Assembly: GCA_965222485.1 (NCBI GenBank)
Contig: CBDCUC010000040.1
Span: 1,922,001-1,986,000 of the forward strand
DNA from: CBDCUC01 sp965222485
Lineage (GTDB): Bacteria; Pseudomonadota; Alphaproteobacteria; Rhizobiales; Hyphomicrobiaceae
Direction of reading: 5' to 3'
Length of the DNA: 64,000 nucleotides
The number at the start of each line of letters is the position of its first letter. Position 1 is the first letter of the stretch. Made by a program: the position numbers and the translations under genes. The notes beneath the pieces are model-generated. The model had not been told where the DNA came from, did no database searches, and saw nothing but the letters and a program-made list of their open reading frames with translations. This document shows positions 53,586 to 61,902 of this stretch, piece after piece.

Positions 53586-54290
53586 ATGGAAAAACCCGTT
53601 TGCCTTATTACAGGTGCTGGAGACGGCACCGGGGCGGCAATCGCGCGGCGCTTCACCGAAGGTGGATATCGCGTCGCGCTCCTGGCACGGACTGGGGACC
53701 GGCTGCAGAAGCTCGAAAAAGAGCTTGAAGGTTCGCGCGGCTATGTTTGCGATGTCGGCGATCTCGATCATCTGAGGGCGACGGTCGCTAAAGTAAGCTC
53801 GGACCTCGGCGTGCCGAGCGTTGCCATACACAACGCGGTAATGGCGAAATTTGGTCCGCCTCTCGAAGCCGATCCTATCCAGTTCGAGAAGATATTCCGC
53901 GTTAATGCCACCGCGCTCATGGTGCTGGCACAGTCCGTCGTGCCTGGAATGATCGAAAGTGGCGGAGGCGCACTTATCGTGACGGGCAACACGGCGGCGT
54001 GGCGGGGAAAGCCGAGTTTCTCCATGTTCGCTCCGACTAAGGCGGCACAGCGGATCCTGGCTCAAGCTATGGCGCGCGATTTTGGCCCGAAAGGCGTGCA
54101 CGTTTGCTATCTGACGATCGATGCTGCCATTGACACACCATGGACCCGGTCTGAGATGTATCCAGACAAGCCCGATGCCTTTTTCTGTAAACCTTCAGCC
54201 ATTGCTGATGAGGTTTATCACGTCGCCCATCAGGACCGGTCTGCGTGGTCGTTCGATGTCGAGGTGCGGCCAGCCCATGAAGACTGGTAA
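53586..54290 (+). CDS. SDR-fold protein lacking the catalytic Tyr
   Basis: A 234-residue Rossmann protein of the short-chain dehydrogenase superfamily. The nucleotide motif TGAGDGTG is at 9-16. The YxxxK site is changed: F148 stands where Tyr should be and K152 is kept (MFAPTK). The Ser position lies in VTGNTAA and is Asn/Thr. NAVMA replaces NNAG. Related proteins with F in this place are known, so this may be a family trait rather than decay. It may act in a different way or bind nucleotide only. It is coupled to the GST gene. Confidence 0.88.
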   Translation: MEKPVCLITGAGDGTGAAIARRFTEGGYRVALLARTGDRLQKLEKELEGSRGYVCDVGDLDHLRATVAKVSSDLGVPSVAIHNAVMAKFGPPLEADPIQFEKIFRVNATALMVLAQSVVPGMIESGGGALIVTGNTAAWRGKPSFSMFAPTKAAQRILAQAMARDFGPKGVHVCYLTIDAAIDTPWTRSEMYPDKPDAFFCKPSAIADEVYHVAHQDRSAWSFDVEVRPAHEDW

Positions 54291-54388
54291 ACGGGCGCAA
54301 CGGATCTGTGGGGGGCTGCTGCCACTACTTTCCACCACGACCTTCCATGGCCAATACCATCGCTCCGGTGCGCCCGTGCGCCCTCGAC

Positions 54389-55393
54389 CTAAACTTTCAG
54401 CACAAGCTTTCCAAAATTCCCGCTGGTGTAGAGCAGATTGACAACATCCGGATAGGCGTCAATGCCGCCCTCTCGGACATCCTCCCGGATGTGTAGTTTG
54501 CCAGCTTTGTGCCAAGCGCCGAGTTCGCGGATTGCTTCGGGTACGCGATCAGCCCAGTCGAATACGATCAAGCCGCGCATCGTCAACCTTTGCGTCAACA
54601 CGAAACGAAGATTCTTTGGACCATCCGGTAGCGTCGTTGCGGCATACGCCGATATGAGACCGCAAACTGGAATTCTGCCGAAGATATTCATCTGCGGTAG
54701 AACGGTGTCGAGAATATCGCCGCCGACGTTTTCGAAGTAGACGTCGATGCCATCTGGAGCGGCGGCTCTCAGGGCTCCTGCAAGATCTTCGGCCTTGTAG
54801 TCGACACAGGCATCAAAGCCCAGTTCTTCCACCACGTATTTGCATTTTTCCGGACCGCCTGCGATGCCGACTGTGCGGCAGCCCTTGAGTTTGGCAATTT
54901 GTCCGACGAGTGAACCGACAGCGCCAGAAGCCGCCGAGACGACGACGGTTTCTCCAGGCTGTGGCTTGCCGACGTCCAATAAACCAAAATATGCAGTCCA
55001 ACCCGGCATGCCGAGACCGCCAATCCAGCGTTCGAGCGGCGCTTGGTCTGTGTTGACCTTGACGATGCCATTGCCATTACTCAGAGCGTATTGCTGCACG
55101 CCAATGACACCTTGCACAGCGTCGCCCACTTTAAAGTCGGGATGATTTGATGCGTCGACGTGGCCTGCTGCATAGGCGCGCATGACGGAACCGAGTTCGA
55201 CAGGTTCGACGTAGCTTTTGCCTTCATTCATCCATCCGCGCATGGCCGGATCAAGCGAAATGTACTCGATCTTGATACGGAACTGGTTGGGCCCAGGCTC
55301 GGGTGCGGGCTCATCGACGAATTCGAAGATGTCTCGCGTCACGAGACCGGGTGGCGGCCTCTTGATCAGTCTGCAGACGCGATTGGTGGGCAT
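54389..55393 (-). CDS. NADP-dependent oxidoreductase, MDR family (zinc-independent)
   Basis: A 334-residue medium-chain reductase of the leukotriene B4 12-hydroxydehydrogenase/CurA group. It has SLDPAMRGWM near 46-55, the MPGWTAYFGL element, the Rossmann motif ASGAVGSLVGQIAK, and the GKLHIREDV C-terminal part. No zinc-binding Cys/His set is seen. It probably reduces alkenal or enone double bonds, and it may be a partner to the adjacent GST. ATG 55393 has GAGGAG six bases upstream. Confidence 0.92.
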   Translation of the reverse strand: MPTNRVCRLIKRPPPGLVTRDIFEFVDEPAPEPGPNQFRIKIEYISLDPAMRGWMNEGKSYVEPVELGSVMRAYAAGHVDASNHPDFKVGDAVQGVIGVQQYALSNGNGIVKVNTDQAPLERWIGGLGMPGWTAYFGLLDVGKPQPGETVVVSAASGAVGSLVGQIAKLKGCRTVGIAGGPEKCKYVVEELGFDACVDYKAEDLAGALRAAAPDGIDVYFENVGGDILDTVLPQMNIFGRIPVCGLISAYAATTLPDGPKNLRFVLTQRLTMRGLIVFDWADRVPEAIRELGAWHKAGKLHIREDVREGGIDAYPDVVNLLYTSGNFGKLVLKV

Positions 55394-55436
55394 GGTTGTC
55401 TCCTCGGAGTACGCAAGGTTTAGTAACGGAAGCCTG

Positions 55437-55823
55437 TCAAGCCGCTTCGCTGGTCTGAAAGTCAATGTGGAGGTGGTTTCCGTCGGGGTCCCAGATATTG
55501 TACTGAATGATTTTTCCGCCGGGCACATCAAATCGTTCGAACTTTTCGCCAGCAGCGGTCAGTGCGGCGTCAAATTCTTTCATGCCTGTCGCCGTCAACG
55601 CGAAGTGTTCGAGTTTCAACTTGCCTTCTGAACCGGCGCCCGGGTCCTCATCGACCCCGATTAAATGAACGACAGCTTGATCACCGACATAAAGCCAAGC
55701 ACCTGGAAACGGAAAGTTCGGCCGGTCACCAATACGCATGCCGAGAACAGTGGTGTACCAATCGACCATGGCGTCCAGATTTTTGGTGCGGATATTGACG
55801 TGATCCAGCTTGCCAAGCTGCAT
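55437..55823 (-). CDS. VOC (glyoxalase/dioxygenase fold) family protein
   Basis: A 128-residue vicinal-oxygen-chelate domain with two beta-alpha-beta-beta-beta repeats. Metal ligand candidates are His8 (LDHVNI), the His in AVVHLIG, His in LEHFAL and the C-terminal HIDF region. It lies 43 bases upstream of the MDR reductase gene on the same strand and is probably cotranscribed. The substrate is unknown. GAGGAG precedes the ATG. Confidence 0.85.
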   Translation of the reverse strand: MQLGKLDHVNIRTKNLDAMVDWYTTVLGMRIGDRPNFPFPGAWLYVGDQAVVHLIGVDEDPGAGSEGKLKLEHFALTATGMKEFDAALTAAGEKFERFDVPGGKIIQYNIWDPDGNHLHIDFQTSEAA

Positions 55824-55973
55824 GTCTATTCTCCTCTAATTTTTCTTCAGGCGCACTATGTACCTTGTTTTTCGGCGATCGCATAAGCTTCTTGTAACCA
55901 CATGAAGATCGCGATGCTAGGTGGCGGGCTGAGCACCGATCCGGCTCTTGCACGTTCTAATAGGTATCGTTGC

Positions 55974-57776
55974 CTACGCCATTTTCTTAGAACCTATCGG
56001 CAATCGCATGGCGTCAACCATGTCTCGAATTCGCTGCGGCGTCGGGGCCGTCAGGGCGGTGACCGTATACGCGACAATGACGTTGAGCACGGCTGCGATG
56101 CAGCCGAACGCGTGCGGCGGAATACCGAGGACGTGGTAGTCGGCGGTGTTTGGCAAAAGGTTGGTTCCGGGAATAAAGAAGATGCCCTTGTAGATAAAGA
56201 TGTAGCCAAGCGTCGTGATCATACTTGCCAACATCCCGCATACGGCACCGATGTTGTTTATTCGTTTTGAGAAAATTCCCATGACCAAGGCTGGAAAAAT
56301 AGAGGCTGCGGAGAGCCCGAACGCCAGTGCGACCACCTCAGCAATAATACCGGGCGGATCAAGCCCGAGATAACCAGCGACGGCGATTGCACCTGCCATG
56401 GAAATGCGTGCTGCCAGCAACTCGTTCTGTTCGCTGATATCGGGCATGAACATGCCCTTTAGGAGATCATGCGAAATGGCGGATGAAATTGCCAGCAGGA
56501 GGCCTGCGGCTGTCGACAAAGCAGCGGCGATGCCTCCGGCGGCCACCAATGCTATGACCCAGTTTGGCAGTTGGGCGATTTCTGGCGTTGCGAGCGTCAG
56601 GATGTCCCGGTCTGGTCCCGGCGCCAGTTTGCCCCCCTTTTGGTGGAAGAGTTCAGAGCCCTTCCAACCATACTCCTGTGCCCTTGCTGCGAAGTCGGGG
56701 TTCTTGTCATTGTAGTATTGAATGCGGCCGTCCCCATTCTTGTCCTGAAACTGTAGTAAGCCGGTTGCTTCCCAATTCTTGAACCATTGCGGGCGATCGG
56801 CATAGAGCAGGTTGCCATCCTCACTTCCGATGTTTTGCGTGTCTTGGACGGTGCGGATCAAATTGTAATAACCCATGGCCGCTAGTGGCGGCGCGGTCAG
56901 ATAAAGCACTGCGATAAACACAAGTGTCCATCCACCTGACCAGCGCGCATCGGAGACCTTCGGCACCGTGAAAAACCGGACGATAATGTGCGGCAATCCG
57001 GCCGTGCCGATCATCATCGTTATCATTATGAGAACCATTATCGGCGTGCTGCCGGTCTGGGCGGTGTATTGCTTGAACCCAAGATCGGTTGCGACTTGAT
57101 CGAGCTTTGTCAGAAAGGGCGTTCCCGAGCCTGCCACGTCGGAAAACATACCAATTGATGGCAACGCATTGTCTGTGATTTGGATTGAGAGAAAAATCGC
57201 GGGGATCGAGTACGCCGTAATCAAGACGACGTACTGGGCGATTTGCGTGTACGTGATGCCTTTCATGCCGCCCAGGACGGCATAGAAGAAGACAATGGCC
57301 ATTCCGGCGTACAAGCCGGTCTCATAGCGTACTTCCAGGAAGCGTGAGAAGGCGACGCCAACGCCCTTCATCTGGCCGATGACGTACGTGACCGAGACGA
57401 TGATCAAGCAAAGGACGGCGATCACGCGGGCAGTTTGCGAATAAAACCGGTCGCCGATGAATTCCGGGACGGTATATTTTCCGTGTTTGCGTAAGTAGGG
57501 CGCTATCAACAGCGTCAGCAAAACGTAACCGCCTGTCCAGCCCATGATGTAGACGCCGGCGTCATAGCCCAGCGAGGCAATGAAGCCGGCAAGGGAAATG
57601 AACGAAACGGCTGACATCCAGTCGGCTGCTGTTGCCATGCCGTTTGCCATGGGGCTGACACCGCGACCGGCTGCATAGAAGTCGCGCGTGCTTGATGCGC
57701 GAGACCATAAGGCGATGAAGAAATAAAGGACGAATGTCGTGCCGACAAAAATGTAGATGAGTGTTCTTAGGTCCAT
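55974..57776 (-). CDS. Sodium:solute symporter (ActP/VC_2705-like)
   Basis: A 600-residue transporter with about 13 transmembrane helices. SSS-family features include the N-terminal RDFYAAGRGVSPMANGMATAADWMSA and GYVLLTLLIAPYLRKHGKYTVPEF blocks and a C-terminal SKRINNIGA. A loop of about 90 residues with Asp, Gly and Gln (near 315-395) is longer than in ActP. Many members of this subgroup have a small DUF4212 partner upstream; none is seen here. The substrate is probably a short-chain carboxylate. Confidence 0.88.
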   Translation of the reverse strand: MDLRTLIYIFVGTTFVLYFFIALWSRASSTRDFYAAGRGVSPMANGMATAADWMSAVSFISLAGFIASLGYDAGVYIMGWTGGYVLLTLLIAPYLRKHGKYTVPEFIGDRFYSQTARVIAVLCLIIVSVTYVIGQMKGVGVAFSRFLEVRYETGLYAGMAIVFFYAVLGGMKGITYTQIAQYVVLITAYSIPAIFLSIQITDNALPSIGMFSDVAGSGTPFLTKLDQVATDLGFKQYTAQTGSTPIMVLIMITMMIGTAGLPHIIVRFFTVPKVSDARWSGGWTLVFIAVLYLTAPPLAAMGYYNLIRTVQDTQNIGSEDGNLLYADRPQWFKNWEATGLLQFQDKNGDGRIQYYNDKNPDFAARAQEYGWKGSELFHQKGGKLAPGPDRDILTLATPEIAQLPNWVIALVAAGGIAAALSTAAGLLLAISSAISHDLLKGMFMPDISEQNELLAARISMAGAIAVAGYLGLDPPGIIAEVVALAFGLSAASIFPALVMGIFSKRINNIGAVCGMLASMITTLGYIFIYKGIFFIPGTNLLPNTADYHVLGIPPHAFGCIAAVLNVIVAYTVTALTAPTPQRIRDMVDAMRLPIGSKKMA

Positions 57777-57800
57777 AAACCGTCGCCCCCCAGGCTGGTC

Positions 57801-57959
57801 TCAAATACGCGGCGGCCACGATTTTAGGAACGGAGCTTCCACTGCAGCGCGACTATCGCGAAGATTGGACGCGTAGGCAAGGAAGGCGGGGGCGCCGGTG
57901 GCCAGGCGGTGGGGGTCATGTTCGGTTTGAGCGTGTGGCGAGTAGCTGGTAGCGGACAT
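57801..57959 (-). CDS. Possible small protein upstream of the symporter
   Basis: A 52-residue reading with GC-rich third positions, lying between the four-TM protein and the symporter on the same strand. It has no transmembrane helix, so it is not the small DUF4212 symporter subunit. No ribosome-binding site or family is evident. It may be chance. Confidence 0.25.
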   Translation of the reverse strand: MSATSYSPHAQTEHDPHRLATGAPAFLAYASNLRDSRAAVEAPFLKSWPPRI

Positions 57960-57985
57960 TCTAATGCTAGCTTCGGAGCACCCGC

Positions 57986-59395
57986 TCAAGCAGGGCTTTG
58001 ACAGAACATCCCATAAAAGGCCGTGCGAATTGCATTCTCATAATCCGTCTCGGTCGATTTGCCGACAATATATGAGGGTTGCCGATCCTGGCCGACGTGG
58101 ACAGCAATTAGATTCTCGGGTGGTTGTTCCGGCAGAGAGGAATAACCGGGTACATCAATTAATGAGTTGCGTGCGCTAGACCAACGTTTGAGACGAAGAT
58201 CTTTGAGGGCTTGATCTGTACTTGCCTCCTTCTTTTTCCGAATCTGGCGCGCGACCTTGGTCTGTCCTGTTACAGGATCATAGGTCAAGGTAGTCGTCAT
58301 TCGCATATTCTCATCTCTGACTACGTCGTCCGGTTCGAGCCGCACGTCGTCAACAGGTGGCATGAGGATTAGGAGCTTTTGAACATGGCCGCGGTCCTCA
58401 ATGGTCTCAAGCTCCCATCGAAGTCCTTGCGTCACGCCAGGCAAAATCACCAGCGCAAACGCTTCATCCATCCAGTTGGAGACAATATCCTTCCACTCGT
58501 CGTCCGAATAATAATCTCGAGACGCGCCAAGCGACGGTAGTGGTTCACCGGGCCTTCCAACCGCTATCAACGGACCAAATGGGCGCATCTGATCCGAAAT
58601 TGATTCTTCGAATCCATAATAGACGTCATTTGAGAGTATTCCCAAGTCGTCATCGCCGAATGACCGGAGAAACAGAATTGGCTTCCTTGGGTCGGCTTCA
58701 CGAATTTCTTCAGCGGTTGTCTGAAGCAGGGCCTGACTGCGGAGATAATATTTGGCACCAAAAAAGAACGATATGATCGATGTTGAGACCAAAGCAAGAG
58801 CAGGAATGACGGTGCCAAAAATTGCCCATTCATTCACGCCCAACCATTCTCTCGCACCGGACAAGCTCCCTGCGAAAATGCCAATAAAAATCATAACAAA
58901 TGAAATGCCCGTCAGCCAGAAAAGCCTCCTGGCAATCTTTCGGGCGCGCTGTCCTTCGTCCAATCGTTCGGCAGAAATCGGGCGCGGCGCTGCCAAGTAG
59001 GAGCTGCGCAACCTCCGGCGGGCAACCCAACTTAGGACGATCGCACCAAGCGCGACGACCAAAACAACGCTGACGATAGCCCAGGTGTCGCGCTCGCCGA
59101 CGTTCAAACCGTTATCGACGTGCAAGCCCTCGGGCGGCATGAGAAAAGCTGCCAAGATGGCTGCAACGATGGCCGCCACGTAAACCCATCTCAAAACTCG
59201 TAACAGCGGCCTAGGCCATCGGGCAGGTTTGGGAACATCAACGCCAAATTTCTTCCAGATCTCTCTCGACATGCTCTCAAGCCGATCGTCGATCTGACTG
59301 CCCCACAATTGATACGCATCGATATATCGGCCTCGTGGGTTTTGCGGCAAGAAATAGCTTTTGGGGACAGAAACATCGATGATACGCATGAACAA
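57986..59395 (-). CDS. Four-TM protein with TIR/SLOG-like cytoplasmic domain
   Basis: A 469-residue protein. Residues 67-86, 104-123, 158-178 and 190-213 are hydrophobic helices in two hairpins. A cytoplasmic domain spans about 238-350 with an unusual conserved-looking pattern: PILFLRSFGDDD (239-250), GPLIAVGRPGE (274-284), LGASRDYYSDDEW (289-301), GLRWELE (324-330) and a hydrophobic strand ending LMPP. This alternation of strands and acidic/Arg loops resembles nucleotide-derivative-binding folds such as TIR or SLOG, and similar membrane proteins occur in Actinobacteria. A basic C-terminal region with Arg/Lys and Tyr follows. The function is unknown; signalling or a conflict role is an inference. 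Confidence 0.6.
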   Translation of the reverse strand: MFMRIIDVSVPKSYFLPQNPRGRYIDAYQLWGSQIDDRLESMSREIWKKFGVDVPKPARWPRPLLRVLRWVYVAAIVAAILAAFLMPPEGLHVDNGLNVGERDTWAIVSVVLVVALGAIVLSWVARRRLRSSYLAAPRPISAERLDEGQRARKIARRLFWLTGISFVMIFIGIFAGSLSGAREWLGVNEWAIFGTVIPALALVSTSIISFFFGAKYYLRSQALLQTTAEEIREADPRKPILFLRSFGDDDLGILSNDVYYGFEESISDQMRPFGPLIAVGRPGEPLPSLGASRDYYSDDEWKDIVSNWMDEAFALVILPGVTQGLRWELETIEDRGHVQKLLILMPPVDDVRLEPDDVVRDENMRMTTTLTYDPVTGQTKVARQIRKKKEASTDQALKDLRLKRWSSARNSLIDVPGYSSLPEQPPENLIAVHVGQDRQPSYIVGKSTETDYENAIRTAFYGMFCQSPA

Positions 59396-60032
59396 ACTCC
59401 CCTGAATGAAAAGAAGCAGAACAGCGGTAGTGCTTTTTGTGCAGCGATGTGTCTAGGGTAGCGTGCCCCATCTGGAGATACTAGGCTGAGTTTATCGCCA
59501 ATCCCCCGGGGCGCGAGATCGCCATTGCGGTTCATGAGCAGCGTTCCCGGAACTATCGGTATTGGGTCACGGCGGAAAATAATCGCCACACCGGTTGATG
59601 GATACCCGGATCCGCTATCCAAGCTAGCCCCACGCGATCACTTCCGCGGCAGCGGCGCTGGTCTTTGGTGTTATCGATCAAGCTGCCGCGGATGTCCCGC
59701 GCAGCAAGCGCGGCGCCGAACAGGTTGAGTGCGGCGGCGGTCAATTGGCCAGCGCTGATAGAGATCCCGGGCGTAGTGCCTTCTGAAAATCGATTGTCCC
59801 GCTCTGCAATGCGGTCGGTAAAAGAGCGTCCTCTTTCAGTGGGCTAGGATGTGTAGTGTGCGACTGCGAGATAGGTGGGCAGACATTTTGTCATGTTTCT
59901 CCTAATTTGCGCACGGGGAAGGCAATCAATTATCGAACAGCGCGTCGTGGTCTGCCGGTCAGACACCTGACGTCGGTGCGGGCAGATTCGAATGTCATTC
60001 CCTTGGGCAGTAAATCCTTGAGGAGTAATGCT
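59396..60032. other. Intergenic region with decayed cobM end
   Basis: 637 bases with no intact gene. The centre (59634-59843) is a degenerate copy of the cobM 3' end on the minus strand, listed separately. The part from 59850 to 60030 should hold the DUF1097 promoter; GGAG at 60021-60024 is its ribosome-binding site. Confidence 0.55.
59634..59843 (-). pseudogene. Degenerate 3' fragment of a cobM-like methylase gene
   Basis: Read on the minus strand it encodes a protein tail with LFGAALAARDIRGS and QRRCRGSD. This parallels the cobM C-terminus at 60721-60830 (LIGPALAAQDFRES and QRRYRGRD). By hand, about 68 of 92 ungapped DNA positions match between 59641-59732 and 60729-60820. The stop codon is lost, the upstream part of the methylase is missing and the frame is closed by a TAG at the left end of the homology, so it cannot make a working enzyme. 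Both copies have the same orientation. Confidence 0.7.
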
Positions 60033-60530
60033 ATGAATCTTGTAACCGCACTCGCTATTGTAATTGGCGTGCTTGGTGCTTTAGCCACCTGGCTTTTTCT
60101 TGACCCACTTGCGGCTTTCGGGCTGCAGATCTGGGCTGCGTTCATAGGATGGGGCAGCTTCTATCATTGTGGCGGCGGCGCAGATGGACTTAAGAATTCT
60201 ATCCTAGGTGGCATCTGGGGGGCGATCATGGCCACGGCCGCGTTGGTCCTGATGCCGATCGTCGGCATGGGCACGGTCGGTACCGCGATCTGCGTCGGCG
60301 TTACCGTCCTCATCATGATACTGGGCGCGCATGTGCCGTTGTTGTCGGCTATTCCAGCCGCTGTTTATGGCTATGCATCGACGGCGGCGTTTGCTTTGCT
60401 CAAGTCCGGAGCGGCTGCAACGTCAGTCGACATCACGACGAGTCCGGCTCTCAATATTATTGCCTCACTCATCATCGGCGCCATCTTTGGGTTCGTGTCG
60501 GAGAAGATCGCACAGGCGATCTCGAGCTAG
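60033..60530 (+). CDS. DUF1097 family membrane protein
   Basis: A 165-residue protein with about five hydrophobic helices. The AAFIGWGSFYHCGGGADGLKNS-type block at about 36-55 (GWGSFYHCGGG) is typical of DUF1097. ATG 60033 has GGAG eight bases upstream. It has its own terminator. It lies between the decayed and intact cobM copies and runs opposite to them. Function is unknown; related genes are sometimes linked to amine or carboxylate uptake. Confidence 0.88.
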   Translation: MNLVTALAIVIGVLGALATWLFLDPLAAFGLQIWAAFIGWGSFYHCGGGADGLKNSILGGIWGAIMATAALVLMPIVGMGTVGTAICVGVTVLIMILGAHVPLLSAIPAAVYGYASTAAFALLKSGAAATSVDITTSPALNIIASLIIGAIFGFVSEKIAQAISS

Positions 60531-60573
60531 GCTCGAAGGCTGCGAATATTAGTTCGTCGAAGATTGCTTGCGT

Positions 60574-60613
60574 CGCCACCGTTCCTGAAAGAGCGGTGGC
60601 GGCGTTATTTTTT
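60574..60613 (+). terminator. Terminator of the DUF1097 gene
   Basis: A perfect eight-base GC stem (60574-60581 with 60594-60601) and 12-base loop are followed by GCGTTATTTTTTG. Confidence 0.85.
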
Positions 60614-60720
60614 GTCGAACCGGTTTTTAGGTTGGGCAAAAAGAGGTAGTGCCCGGACTTCCAACCGACAATTGCGGAGACGGGTCAACAAAGGTATCTC
60701 GCTGCGAGCAAAGAATTCGT

Positions 60721-61479
60721 TCAATCCCGTCCGCGGTAGCGGCGTTGGTAGTCGGTGCTGTAGAGCGCGCTTTCGCGGAAGTCCTGCGCAGCCAATGCTG
60801 GTCCGATCAGGATGAGTGCTGTGCGGTCGATGTTTGCAGCGGCGACTTTGACGGCAATGTCGGCGAGTGTACCTTGGATGATGATTTCATCAGGCCAACT
60901 TGCGCGGTAGACAACGCAGGCCGGACAGTCTTCGCCATAGTGCGGAGTGACATCATCGACGACTTTTTCCAATACGTGGATTGAAAGATGGATGACCAGC
61001 GTGGCACCGGTTATCGCGAAGGTGCTGAGTTTTTCAGCCGGCGGCATGGCGGATGCGCGGCCGCTGGTTCGTGTAAGTACGATGGATTGCGTGACCTCCG
61101 GTAGCGTCAACTCTTTTCCCAAGGCGGCGGCGGCGGCTGCAAAGGCGGGAACGCCGGGTGTGATGGTGTAAGGGATGTTGAGGGCGTCCAAGCGGCGCAA
61201 CTGTTCGGCAACAGCGCTCCAGACTGAGAGATCGCCGGAATGTAACCGCGCTACGTCTAGTTCCGCCGCATGCGCGTTCTTGAACTCCGCCTCAATTTCA
61301 TCGAGCGACATCGGTGCGGTGTTGATGATGCGTGCGCCGGGCGGACACAGCGCGATGATCTCGTCAGGGACTAGTGAGCCGGCGTACAGACAGACGGGAC
61401 ATGTCGCGACAAGATCGCGCCCACGTACGGTAATCAGATCAGGTGCGCCCGGGCCGGCGCCGATGAAGTTTATGGTCAT
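60721..61479 (-). CDS. cobM: Precorrin-4 C11-methyltransferase
   Basis: Methylates C-11 of precorrin-4 with SAM. It has the tetrapyrrole methylase N-terminus FIGAGPGAPDLIT with a CPVCLYAGSLVP element, GDLSVWSA, and TPGVPAFAAAAA. It has 252 residues. It is the last gene of a minus-strand run cobL-cobE-cobM. A degenerate copy of its 3' end lies at 59634-59843. Confidence 0.95.
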   Translation of the reverse strand: MTINFIGAGPGAPDLITVRGRDLVATCPVCLYAGSLVPDEIIALCPPGARIINTAPMSLDEIEAEFKNAHAAELDVARLHSGDLSVWSAVAEQLRRLDALNIPYTITPGVPAFAAAAAALGKELTLPEVTQSIVLTRTSGRASAMPPAEKLSTFAITGATLVIHLSIHVLEKVVDDVTPHYGEDCPACVVYRASWPDEIIIQGTLADIAVKVAAANIDRTALILIGPALAAQDFRESALYSTDYQRRYRGRD

Positions 61480-61518
61480 GGTACAAATGTGCTGTCGGCT
61501 TGTCGTCGTTACGTCCGG

Positions 61519-61902
61519 TTATTCGTTGATTTGCACGGCGGCGGCTGTCACACGTGCATGTTTAATGCGCGGCAGCAAGAGTTCGGTAGCTGGGCCAGCG
61601 GATGCCAATGCTGCGGCCTCGGCGATTGAAGGCACACCGGTCTTCTCTATGACCAGGGCCGAATGGGTCTGACAACGCGGGGCGCAGGTGCGCAGGTTTT
61701 CAATCGGGTGAAGGTTTAGAGGCACCATGAGGTCCTTGGCGGCCTCCTGGAGTGCGCCGTTCGTTTGCGGTTTGTCGAGGCACGCAAGGCGCTGAACGTC
61801 CGACCGCGTGGCGTTCACTTGTTCCAATACGTCGTCGATGACAGCCAGGACGTCCGCGGATGTCGCACTAGCGCGTGCACCGATGCCAATGATGATGCTC
61901 AT
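61519..61902 (-). CDS. cobE: CobE/CbiG C-terminal family cobalamin biosynthesis protein
   Basis: A 127-residue stand-alone version of the CbiG C-terminal domain: the N-terminal IGIGARASATSADVLAVID, the middle LACLDKPQTNGALQEAA, and SVAEAAALA-like PSIAEAAALAS. CobE is required for corrin synthesis, but its exact step is unsettled. It overlaps the cobL stop by four bases (ATGA), so translation is coupled. It precedes cobM by 39 bases. Confidence 0.88.
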   Translation of the reverse strand: MSIIIGIGARASATSADVLAVIDDVLEQVNATRSDVQRLACLDKPQTNGALQEAAKDLMVPLNLHPIENLRTCAPRCQTHSALVIEKTGVPSIAEAAALASAGPATELLLPRIKHARVTAAAVQINE

